From assembly GCF_012922555.1 (NCBI RefSeq), contig NZ_WIPK01000001.1, positions 496,001 through 560,000 of the forward strand: DNA of 64,000 bases. Reading direction: 5' to 3'. The notes below the pieces were generated by a model. That model did not search any database, was not told where the DNA came from, and saw only the letters and a program-made list of their open reading frames with translations. Of the stretch, positions 1 to 6,940 are shown piece after piece (within the stretch, counting starts at the first letter, position 1; each line of letters starts with the position of its first letter). The DNA comes from Paraclostridium dentum (GTDB lineage: Bacteria; Bacillota; Clostridia; Peptostreptococcales; Peptostreptococcaceae). The position numbers and the translations under genes were made by a program.

Positions 1-737
1 AACTTCTTAAATTTTGGATAGAAACATTACAAAATTATAAAAATGAAAATAAAATTGCGAATTTAACTGATAGTGAAGAGCAAATGTTACTTATGTTGTA
101 TTATACTTTGTATACTAAGAGCCCTAAAGAATTAGGTATAAACAATATAATTGAGTTTTTAAAAAGATTGTATTCTAATAGATTAATGTATGAAGAAATT
201 TTAGAGGTACTTAAATACAACTTAAATCATATAAAGGTAAAAACATTAAGTGATGGACTTAAATTTGAAAGTAATTTAGAAGTTCATTCAACTTATACTA
301 AAGAACAAATACTAGCAGCATTTGGGAAAAATACTATAGATAAACAATATCCTCTTAGAGAAGGTGTTTTATACATTGAAGAAATAAAAACAGATATATT
401 TTTAATAACTTTAAATAAAGTCGAAAAACATTTTTCTCCATCTACTATGTATGAAGATTATGCTATAAATGATAAAGTATTTAATTGGCAAAGTCAAAGT
501 AGGACAAGTATAGATTCGCCTACGGGACAAAGGTATGTAAATCACATGAATACAAATAACAATGTATTGCTATTTGTGAGAGAAAATAAAAGAGAAGATG
601 GAATCACATCTCCGTATATTTATTTAGGACCAGCAGATATAGTAAGTTATAGTGGTAGCAAACCTATAAATATTGTGTGGAAGCTTAAAAATACATTGCC
701 TGCAAGTATTGCTGTCAAAGTAGAAAAAGCTTTGTAA
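1..737 (+). CDS. C-terminal part of a DUF3427-type helicase/restriction-like protein (5' truncated by window)
   Basis: The reading frame is open from base 3 to the stop at 735-737, so the gene begins before the window. About 244 residues are visible. The block FNWQSQSRTS (codons around base 480) followed by a GQRYVNHM segment and a conserved YLGPAD segment is typical of DUF3427, a domain found at the C-terminus of large DEAD/DEAH helicase proteins, often with a PLD-nuclease N-terminus. That family membership is known; the helicase part itself is not in view. The ATG at 84 is internal and has no convincing ribosome binding site. The gene converges on prfC with about 90 bases between them. Confidence 0.75.
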   Translation, partial: LLKFWIETLQNYKNENKIANLTDSEEQMLLMLYYTLYTKSPKELGINNIIEFLKRLYSNRLMYEEILEVLKYNLNHIKVKTLSDGLKFESNLEVHSTYTKEQILAAFGKNTIDKQYPLREGVLYIEEIKTDIFLITLNKVEKHFSPSTMYEDYAINDKVFNWQSQSRTSIDSPTGQRYVNHMNTNNNVLLFVRENKREDGITSPYIYLGPADIVSYSGSKPINIVWKLKNTLPASIAVKVEKAL

Positions 738-784
738 AAAATACACTTAAAAAAACATAGAGAATGTGTGGAGAATATAAAATT

Positions 785-821
785 AATCCCCCTATGTAAA
801 AAAAGCAGACGTAGGGGGATT
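785..821 (-). terminator. Terminator of prfC
   Basis: A 10-bp perfect inverted repeat (AATCCCCCTA at 785-794, complement at 812-821) lies just beyond the prfC stop, followed on the minus strand by a T-rich stretch. It is the only GC-rich hairpin between the two convergent genes. Confidence 0.7.
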
Positions 822-826
822 GATAT

Positions 827-2425
827 TTATAAAGAAGTTTCTCTTAAAACTAAACCTTCATTTCTTTCAAGAAGATGTCTAATAGACCATTCATTTTGGA
901 ATAACAATACTGGATTTCTATTTTTATCTTCAACTAGTATTGTATCCATTGTCATCGAAAGCTTATCTGAATTGAAAGTCTCAGGTTCAATCCAACGTAT
1001 ATAACGGTAAGATAGTGTATTCATCATCATCTCAACACCATACTCTTGCTTTAGACGATATTCTAAAACTTCAAACTGTAAAACTCCAACAACTCCTACT
1101 ATAAGTTCTTCCATACCAAAGTTAGGTTGTTTGAATACTTGTATAGCACCTTCTTCTGCTAATTGTGTAATACCTTTTACAAATTGCTTTCTCTTAAGAG
1201 CATTCTTTGTAGAAACTCTTGCAAAATGTTCAGGAGCAAATTGTGGTATACCAGTGTACTCAAGCTTTGATTGTTTTTCACTTAAAGTATCACCAATATT
1301 AAATATACCTGGGTCGTGTATACCTATAATATCTCCTGGATAAGCTGTATCTATTATAACACGGTCTTGTGCCACAAACTGTTGTGGTTGAGAAAGTTTT
1401 ATCTTCTTATTTCTTTGAACATGATTTACGGACATACCTTTTTCAAATTTACCAGAGCAAATTCTAAGGAATGCAATTCTATCTCTGTGAGCTTTATCCA
1501 TATTAGCTTGGATTTTAAATATAAATCCTGAGAAGTTATCAGAATTAGGGTCTATATCACCTAAGTTACTGCTACGAGGCATAGGTGGTGGTGTTATCTC
1601 TAAAAATGACTCTAAAAATGGTTCAACACCAAAGTTAGTAAGGGCACTTCCGAAGAATACAGGAGATAATTCACCATTTAATATTTTATCTAAATCAAAA
1701 TTATCACCAGCTATATCTAAAAGTTCTATATCTTCTAGTAATTTTTCATGAAGAGCATCACCTAATAAAGTATTGAATTTTTCATCAGTTACCTCTCCAG
1801 TTATAGACTTAGCAATAGATTGTCCGTGGTTACCATCATCAAATAATTCTATTTGATTTTTATGACGGTTAAATACACCTCTAAATTCTTTACCAGAACC
1901 AATTGGCCAGTTTACTGGGCAAGAACGAATTCCTAATACATTTTCAATATCTTCAAGTAGTTCAAATGGGTCTTTTCCTTGACGGTCCATTTTATTTATG
2001 AATGTGAAAATTGGAATTCCTCTCATTTTACAAACGTGGAATAATTTCTTTGTTTGCTCCTCAACCCCTTTAGCAGAGTCAATAACCATTACTGCACAGT
2101 CTGCTGCCATAAGAGTTCTATAAGTATCTTCACTGAAATCTTGATGTCCTGGAGTATCAAGAATGTTTATGCAAAAGTTGTTATATTCAAATTGAAGAAC
2201 ACTTGATGCAACAGATATACCTCTTTGTTTTTCAATTTCCATCCAGTCAGATACTGCATGTTTTTGAGATCTTCTTGATTTAACAGATCCTGCTTCACGA
2301 ATTGCTCCACCATATAGTAGAAACTTTTCAGTTAATGTGGTTTTTCCTGCATCGGGATGGGAAATGATTGCGAAAGTTCTTCTTCTTTTAACTTCATCAA
2401 TCAAGTTTAAATTTTGTTCTGTCAT
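827..2425 (-). CDS. prfC: Peptide chain release factor 3 (RF3)
   Basis: This 532-residue translational GTPase recycles RF1/RF2 from the ribosome after peptide release. G-domain motifs are in order: P-loop SHPDAGKTT (22-30), switch II DTPGHQDFSED (90-100) and NKMDRQG (144-150); the C-terminal half is the RF3 domain II/III. Length matches the family. The ATG is preceded by AAAGGA at a normal distance. It is transcribed alone, divergent from the Cys-cluster gene at 2685. RF3 is distinguished from EF-G by its length and by the NKMDRQGKDPFELL segment. Confidence 0.95.
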   Translation of the reverse strand: MTEQNLNLIDEVKRRRTFAIISHPDAGKTTLTEKFLLYGGAIREAGSVKSRRSQKHAVSDWMEIEKQRGISVASSVLQFEYNNFCINILDTPGHQDFSEDTYRTLMAADCAVMVIDSAKGVEEQTKKLFHVCKMRGIPIFTFINKMDRQGKDPFELLEDIENVLGIRSCPVNWPIGSGKEFRGVFNRHKNQIELFDDGNHGQSIAKSITGEVTDEKFNTLLGDALHEKLLEDIELLDIAGDNFDLDKILNGELSPVFFGSALTNFGVEPFLESFLEITPPPMPRSSNLGDIDPNSDNFSGFIFKIQANMDKAHRDRIAFLRICSGKFEKGMSVNHVQRNKKIKLSQPQQFVAQDRVIIDTAYPGDIIGIHDPGIFNIGDTLSEKQSKLEYTGIPQFAPEHFARVSTKNALKRKQFVKGITQLAEEGAIQVFKQPNFGMEELIVGVVGVLQFEVLEYRLKQEYGVEMMMNTLSYRYIRWIEPETFNSDKLSMTMDTILVEDKNRNPVLLFQNEWSIRHLLERNEGLVLRETSL

Positions 2426-2684
2426 TTTTTATCATCCTTTATTTTAATTTTATGATTATCCAAATATAAAAAAACTATAACCCTATTGATATTATAATTT
2501 TATTGCAAAACTGTCAATATAGAAACGGACTAAATTATAGCAATAAGGAGATTTATTTAAGCTTTAAAATTAAATTAAAAGAATGATATTTTATTTTGAA
2601 TAATATAGAAAATATATTAAGTTGTAAGTAAATTTTTAGTATAATAATACTTATTAAGTATTTTAAAGAAAGAGGAAAAAGTAA

Positions 2685-3353
2685 ATGAGATCGATAAATA
2701 TACTAGAAGAAATTTCAGATGGGAAATTATATGATATTGAAGATATAGTAAAAGCAGATACATGTGGTTGTGATGGATGTAATGATTGCTGTCGTGATGT
2801 CGGAGAATTAGTAGTTCTTACGCCTTTTGATGTATATGAAATGGTTACATATTTAGGAGTTAAGTTTGATGAACTAATAGGACAAAACATTGAATTACGT
2901 CAAAATAATAAAATTTTATTGCCGTATTTAAAAATGAATGATGATAACAAAAACTGTAGCTTTTTAAATAAAGAAGGAAGATGTACTATTCACTCTAAGC
3001 GCCCGAATATTTGTCGCTTATTTCCACTTGGAAGAGTATATAAAGATGATGATTTTAAGTACTTCTTACAGGTAGGAAACTGTCCCAAAGAAGATTTAAA
3101 GGATATAAAAGTAAGACAATGGGTAGGAATCGATAACTACGACGAGAATAAGAAATTTATATTAGAGTGGTATAAGTTTATTAAAGCACTAACTTTCCGT
3201 TTGAAGTTTGTTAGAGATGAAAAAGAAATTGAGGAAATTAATAAAAGCTTATTAGATAATTGCTATAGTGTTGAAATAGAAGAAGGTAAAGATTTTTATT
3301 CTACATTTATGAAAAATCTACCTGAGGTAAAAAATAAACTAGGAATTATTTAG
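2685..3353 (+). CDS. YkgJ-type cysteine-cluster protein
   Basis: A 222-residue soluble protein of the YkgJ (UPF0153, CxxCxxCC) family. Visible motif: CGCDGCNDCCRD near residues 27-38, then CSFL, EGRCTIH and NICRLFPLGR, giving the conserved cysteine set thought to bind a Zn2+ or an Fe-S cluster. The biochemical role of the family is not established. An AGAGGA ribosome binding site sits before the ATG. Monocistronic, with its own terminator. A 17-bp palindrome (AATACTTA-T-TAAGTATT, 2646-2662) lies just upstream and could be an operator. Confidence 0.8.
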   Translation: MRSINILEEISDGKLYDIEDIVKADTCGCDGCNDCCRDVGELVVLTPFDVYEMVTYLGVKFDELIGQNIELRQNNKILLPYLKMNDDNKNCSFLNKEGRCTIHSKRPNICRLFPLGRVYKDDDFKYFLQVGNCPKEDLKDIKVRQWVGIDNYDENKKFILEWYKFIKALTFRLKFVRDEKEIEEINKSLLDNCYSVEIEEGKDFYSTFMKNLPEVKNKLGII

Positions 3354-3368
3354 TTCAATTATATTAAG

Positions 3369-3414
3369 GCTGTAAATAGATTTATGAAAAAATAAACTAT
3401 TTACAGCTTTTTTT
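3369..3414 (+). terminator. Rho-independent terminator
   Basis: Perfect 11-bp stem GCTGTAAATAG (3369-3379) with its complement at 3397-3407, followed by a run of seven T. Confidence 0.9.
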
Positions 3415-3494
3415 ATAATTGAAATGTAACATATATGTAATATAAAAATGATAAATTTATATTTATTAAAAGGCAATAAAAAAGGAGATAGAAT

Positions 3495-4328
3495 TTGAAA
3501 TTACTAAACAAAATATTTAAACTAATAATTTTAACAATTATTATATGTTTGCTTATGTTTTCATATGCAAGATACATAGAGCTTCCTATGTTAAGGGTTA
3601 AAAATGTAGATTTGAAAGTTAAAGATATAAAAGATTGTAGGATTGTACTTTTTACAGATACACATTTTGGGAAACTATACTCTCAAAGTAATATAGATAA
3701 GATAGTTAAAAAGATAAATAATCAAAATCCAGATATTGTTATATTTGGAGGCGATCTTTTAGATAATTATGCAAGGGATTACTCTTTACTAGATACTGAT
3801 AGTCTTCAGAAGAGTTTAAGTAAAATTGAAGCAAAATATGGGAAATATGCCGTGTTTGGAAATCACGATTATGGAGGTGGAGCTTCTAGAGTATATGAAA
3901 AATTTATGAGTGGAGGTGGATTTAAAGTTCTAAAAAACGAAAATTCATATATAAATGATTTAAACATAATCGGATATGATGATTACTTGCTTGGAAATAC
4001 TAAAAAATCTGATTACAAAATTGAAGAAAATAAATTCAAATTAGTAGTCACTCATGAACCAGATGTTGTGGAATTAATGACATCTTCAAGCAAGAATTTT
4101 ATTCTAAGTGGGCATTCACATGGAGGTCAAGTAACTATCCCATTTCTAACAGATAAAATACTTCCAGTAGGAGCACGTAAATATGTTAAAGGACTATACT
4201 CAGAAAAGAATGTAGGAATAAATGATAGTACAAAAATGTATGTCAGTAGCGGGATTGGCATGACAAGCATTCCGTTAAGGTTTTTAAATCCTCCAGAAAT
4301 TGTAGTATTTAATATTTCAGTAAATTAG
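3495..4328 (+). CDS. Membrane-anchored metallophosphoesterase
   Basis: A 277-residue calcineurin-like phosphoesterase. Residues 6-27 form a single hydrophobic segment that probably anchors the enzyme with its catalytic domain outside. Metal-binding motifs are in order: FTDTHFGK, GGDLLDN, GNHDY and GHSHGGQ. This layout is that of the YkuE/YaeI group, whose substrates are phosphodiesters or UDP-linked lipid intermediates in some members; the substrate here is unknown. The start is TTG, supported by AAAGGAG seven bases upstream. A second, diverged member lies at 33959. Confidence 0.85.
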   Translation: MKLLNKIFKLIILTIIICLLMFSYARYIELPMLRVKNVDLKVKDIKDCRIVLFTDTHFGKLYSQSNIDKIVKKINNQNPDIVIFGGDLLDNYARDYSLLDTDSLQKSLSKIEAKYGKYAVFGNHDYGGGASRVYEKFMSGGGFKVLKNENSYINDLNIIGYDDYLLGNTKKSDYKIEENKFKLVVTHEPDVVELMTSSSKNFILSGHSHGGQVTIPFLTDKILPVGARKYVKGLYSEKNVGINDSTKMYVSSGIGMTSIPLRFLNPPEIVVFNISVN

Positions 4329-4425
4329 AATTCAGTTGTATTACATGATAGTGAATTTTTATAGTAACTAAAAAAATCATATAACATAAAATAATATAAT
4401 TGAAAAATCTAATTGGAGGATAACT

Positions 4426-5133
4426 ATGAATAATTCAACTGAAAAAGTTATGGTAGATTTTGCAAATGGCAATATAACTGGGGAACATTCAAAAGATGAT
4501 GTAATTTTAATAGGTATTTCACCGTATAAGGAGAGTTCTTATGTAGATGAAATAGAGATTGTTTTAAATCAAGAAAATGGAAATTCTATATCAATTGATT
4601 TTCCATATAGCGGATATGAGATGCAACTTTTTTTAGGGGATTTTACTGGAAACAATAGATCAGACATAATGGTAAGAGGCGGGTTTGGAGGATCTGGAGG
4701 CTTTGAAATAGGGGTTATATATAAATATGAAAATGGAAAGTTAATAGAGATTTTTAATCAAAATTCATTTTATGATAATAATAAGTGCCAAGCAGCTTAT
4801 AAAGATAATTATAAGTTGACCATTAATTGTGGAGAAAATAAATACTCATTAAATTTAGCTGCAAGGCCTAAAGAATATTTGAATTTAATATATAATCCAG
4901 ATGGAAAAGTTAAGTCTACATATGAACCATATGTAGATGCTCCAAGTGCTATACTACCTACAATACAAATATATAATAATTTTTATGAACTTATTATTTT
5001 GCAAAGAGTAGTTGGATTAGTAAACTCAGACACTTTAGCATCAATACAAACTTTACTGAGTGTAGAAGATAGCAAAAGTAATATAATATACAAAGGTTTA
5101 TTATTCTTACCGGGGGAAGGAACTGAAAACTAA
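4426..5133 (+). CDS. Hypothetical protein with an FG-GAP/VCBS-like repeat
   Basis: A 235-residue protein with no signal peptide that I do not recognise by function. The segment GDFTGNNRSDIMV followed by GFGGSGGF (about residues 76-98) resembles an FG-GAP/VCBS calcium-binding loop, normally a unit of beta-propeller proteins; only one clear unit is seen. The N-terminus states DFANG..TGEHSKDDVILIG, a pattern seen in Firmicute VCBS-containing proteins. Strong TTGGAGGA site before ATG. Lies alone between the phosphoesterase and a bidirectional terminator. Confidence 0.6.
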   Translation: MNNSTEKVMVDFANGNITGEHSKDDVILIGISPYKESSYVDEIEIVLNQENGNSISIDFPYSGYEMQLFLGDFTGNNRSDIMVRGGFGGSGGFEIGVIYKYENGKLIEIFNQNSFYDNNKCQAAYKDNYKLTINCGENKYSLNLAARPKEYLNLIYNPDGKVKSTYEPYVDAPSAILPTIQIYNNFYELIILQRVVGLVNSDTLASIQTLLSVEDSKSNIIYKGLLFLPGEGTEN

Positions 5134-5153
5134 AATATTAATAATATAAAAAA

Positions 5154-5187
5154 GTCTGAAAATATAAGTTGTATTTTCAGGCTTTTT
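5154..5187. terminator. Bidirectional terminator
   Basis: Stem CTGAAAATA (5156-5164) pairs with 5172-5180; T-runs flank it on both strands. It serves the convergent genes at 4426 and 5210. Confidence 0.8.
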
Positions 5188-5209
5188 CATGTTAGGTAAA
5201 ATTTTTATG

Positions 5210-5857
5210 TTACAGATTAGATTTGAAATTTTCAAAACCTATTCTATCTATAAACTCTCTAAGTTTTTCTTTTGAATTAGCATTTGACTGATAATAGTTA
5301 ATAATACTTTTAAAAAGTTTATATGTGCTTTTTTCATCTAAGTCAGATGCTAGTACATATCCAGATTTAGGACTGGTTCCAGCACAACCTCCAACAGTTA
5401 TAAACAGCTTACCATTTGAATCAGCTAAAATACCTATATCTTTAACATATGCACTTACACATGAGTTTTTACAGCTAGATATTGCTATTTTAGTTTTTGA
5501 AGGTAATTCTATACCGTAAAATTCATTTACTATTTTCATATAGATGCCTATTGTAGGGTATTTACACATTCTACAAAAATTAGAAGTACAAACTGTTATA
5601 TTCGTTAGCAAGTTTTTGCCTTTAGGAACACAATCAAAATTTAAATCGTCTATAACTCTTTGTAAACTTATCTCCTCAATATTTATTATTGAAATTTTTT
5701 GGTTAGTTCCAATTTTAAGTACACCATTATATTTTTGTGCAATCTCACCTATATGAATTATATTTTCAGGTGATATAAATGGAGTTTTAAAATTGGGGGT
5801 TATAGTAAACTTATCTTTTGTGCTTAAAGTTTTTTGTTTTTTAATAAATTTCTCCAT
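5210..5857 (-). CDS. Nitrite/sulfite reductase-like half protein
   Basis: A 215-residue protein with the two parts of a siroheme/4Fe-4S reductase half: a ferredoxin-like NiR_SiR domain (about residues 15-75) and the 4Fe-4S/siroheme domain with CTSNFCRMC and SSCKNSCVSAYVKDIGI, followed by VGGCAGTSPKSG. Full assimilatory sulfite reductases carry two such halves and are more than twice as long, so this is a single-half, DSR-like-protein type whose substrate is unknown. I chose ATG 5857 because AAAGGA lies nine bases upstream; the frame is open further but the extra 31 residues run across a palindrome. Divergent from the MarR/HsmA genes, with which it shares a 56-bp inverted-repeat region. Confidence 0.75.
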   Translation of the reverse strand: MEKFIKKQKTLSTKDKFTITPNFKTPFISPENIIHIGEIAQKYNGVLKIGTNQKISIINIEEISLQRVIDDLNFDCVPKGKNLLTNITVCTSNFCRMCKYPTIGIYMKIVNEFYGIELPSKTKIAISSCKNSCVSAYVKDIGILADSNGKLFITVGGCAGTSPKSGYVLASDLDEKSTYKLFKSIINYYQSNANSKEKLREFIDRIGFENFKSNL

Positions 5858-5888
5858 ATGTAAAAATCCTTTAATTTGTTTTAATATT

Positions 5889-5944
5889 CTTTTATATACT
5901 TTATATAATACATAAATAAATGTATTATATAAAGTATATAAAAG
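5889..5944. promoter_or_regulatory. Long perfect inverted repeat in divergent promoter region
   Basis: Two perfect 24-bp arms (5889-5912 and 5921-5944) are separated by 8 bases. The arms include the 8-bp self-palindrome TTATATAA and the repeated element ACTTTATATAA. The site sits between the reductase-like gene and the MarR gene, in the position of both promoters, so it is a candidate regulator binding site, perhaps for the MarR protein itself. The exact symmetry is seen; the function is inferred. Confidence 0.6.
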
Positions 5945-5978
5945 AAACAATATATTTGTAAAGATGGAGGTAATTATA

Positions 5979-6398
5979 ATGAGCGATTCATTTGAAATAT
6001 TAATGTTAATAAAAGAGATATATTCAAAATCTATGTGTAAGATAGAGGCAGGATTATCTGAAAGTGGGTTAACTCATCAACAAATAATGGTATTAAAATT
6101 AGTTGCACACAATAAGGAAATAAATATAAGCCAAATTTGCAATGAAATGTATCTATCAAAAGGAACAGTATCTGGTATTGTTAATAGACTTGAGCAAGCC
6201 GATTATATAAAAAAGGTAAAATACGATAATGATAAAAGGAACACTTATATACAATTTTCTACTAAAGGACTAGAATTTGCAAAATATTTTAGAAGAAAAT
6301 CAGAAGAAACTTTTGGAAACTTATTTGATAATTTAAATGAAGATGAAAGAACTGAAATCATTAAGTCGTTAAATTTATTAAAAAATAAATTAAAATAA
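5979..6398 (+). CDS. hsmR: MarR-family regulator, HsmR-like
   Basis: A 139-residue winged-helix repressor of the MarR family: recognition segment ISQICNEMYLSKGTVSGIVNRLE (helices within about residues 50-72) followed by a wing containing DKRNTYIQFSTKG. The start at 5979 is preferred over the ATG at 5964 because GGAGG lies at 5966-5970, directly in front of it. It precedes an HsmA-type membrane protein by 80 bases. In Clostridioides difficile a MarR protein (HsmR) senses heme and controls hsmA; the same order here suggests the same role. The gene symbol rests on this context. Confidence 0.7.
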   Translation: MSDSFEILMLIKEIYSKSMCKIEAGLSESGLTHQQIMVLKLVAHNKEINISQICNEMYLSKGTVSGIVNRLEQADYIKKVKYDNDKRNTYIQFSTKGLEFAKYFRRKSEETFGNLFDNLNEDERTEIIKSLNLLKNKLK

Positions 6399-6402
6399 TT
6401 GT

Positions 6403-6429
6403 TTGACAAAATATAATCTCGGGTATAAC
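6403..6429 (+). promoter_or_regulatory. Promoter of hsmA
   Basis: TTGACA at 6403-6408 and TATAAC at 6424-6429, with a short 15-bp spacer. The start would fall just before the palindrome at 6445-6462. Confidence 0.5.
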
Positions 6430-6444
6430 ATTATTATAACAAAA

Positions 6445-6462
6445 TAGTTTGCATGCAAACTA
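6445..6462. promoter_or_regulatory. Probable HsmR (MarR) operator
   Basis: Perfect 18-bp palindrome TAGTTTGCATGCAAACTA between the promoter and the hsmA ribosome binding site. The TTTGCATGCAAA core is a common MarR-type operator form. A bound repressor here would block hsmA transcription. Confidence 0.7.
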
Positions 6463-6478
6463 ATAAGGAGGAACAATT

Positions 6479-6874
6479 ATGAGTTTTAAATTAATAGCGG
6501 CTATAACAGCTATAACATTAGCTTTAGTATTTTATACAATAGGTGTATTTAGTGAGAGAAAAGCTAAGGTTTTAAAGAAAAATCATGTAATAATTTTTTA
6601 TTTAGGTTTAATTTGTGATACAACAGGTACTTTTTTAATGAGTCAAATTGCTAAAACAGGAGTTAGTGGAATTTCACCAACTGCAGAAATGATACATGGT
6701 ATCACAGGGACTATAGCAATATTATTAATGCTATTTCATGCAGTTTGGGCTACTTGGGTACTTTATAAAAATGACAAAGAAAAACAAAGAGTATTCCATA
6801 AATTTAGTATATTTGTTTGGTGTATATGGTTAATACCTTATGTAATAGGAGCAATAATTGGAATGTCACATTAA
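6479..6874 (+). CDS. hsmA: HsmA-like membrane protein (TIGR03987 family)
   Basis: A 131-residue integral membrane protein with four hydrophobic helices. Conserved features: CDTTGTFLM, EMIHGITG, LLFHAVWA-type segment (LMLFHAVWAT) and a KFSIFVWCIWLIPY helix; the histidines in helices 3 and 4 fit heme binding. This matches the TIGR03987/HsmA family, which in C. difficile sequesters heme at the membrane and lowers heme toxicity. It has a strong AAGGAGG site, its own promoter and a MarR-type operator. The role here is inferred from family and from the regulator next to it. Confidence 0.75.
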   Translation: MSFKLIAAITAITLALVFYTIGVFSERKAKVLKKNHVIIFYLGLICDTTGTFLMSQIAKTGVSGISPTAEMIHGITGTIAILLMLFHAVWATWVLYKNDKEKQRVFHKFSIFVWCIWLIPYVIGAIIGMSH

Positions 6875-6894
6875 TTTTTAGGAATTTTTATAGG

Positions 6895-6936
6895 CCCTCC
6901 TAAATATAATTATAAAAATAATTATATTTAGGAGGG
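6895..6936 (+). terminator. Terminator of hsmA that also buries the next ribosome binding site
   Basis: A perfect 19-bp stem (6895-6913 with 6918-6936) and a 4-base loop, followed by TTTT and then the ATG at 6941. The 3' arm ends in TTTAGGAGGG, which is the ribosome binding site of the OppA-like gene. It can act as a terminator after hsmA and, in any transcript that reads through, it would hide the binding site. Confidence 0.75.
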
Positions 6937-6940
6937 TTTT

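Noticed and set aside
2646-2662. 17-bp palindrome before the Cys-cluster gene as a defined regulator site
   Set aside because: The symmetry is real but the sequence is very AT-rich, and no regulator or second copy supports a specific call.
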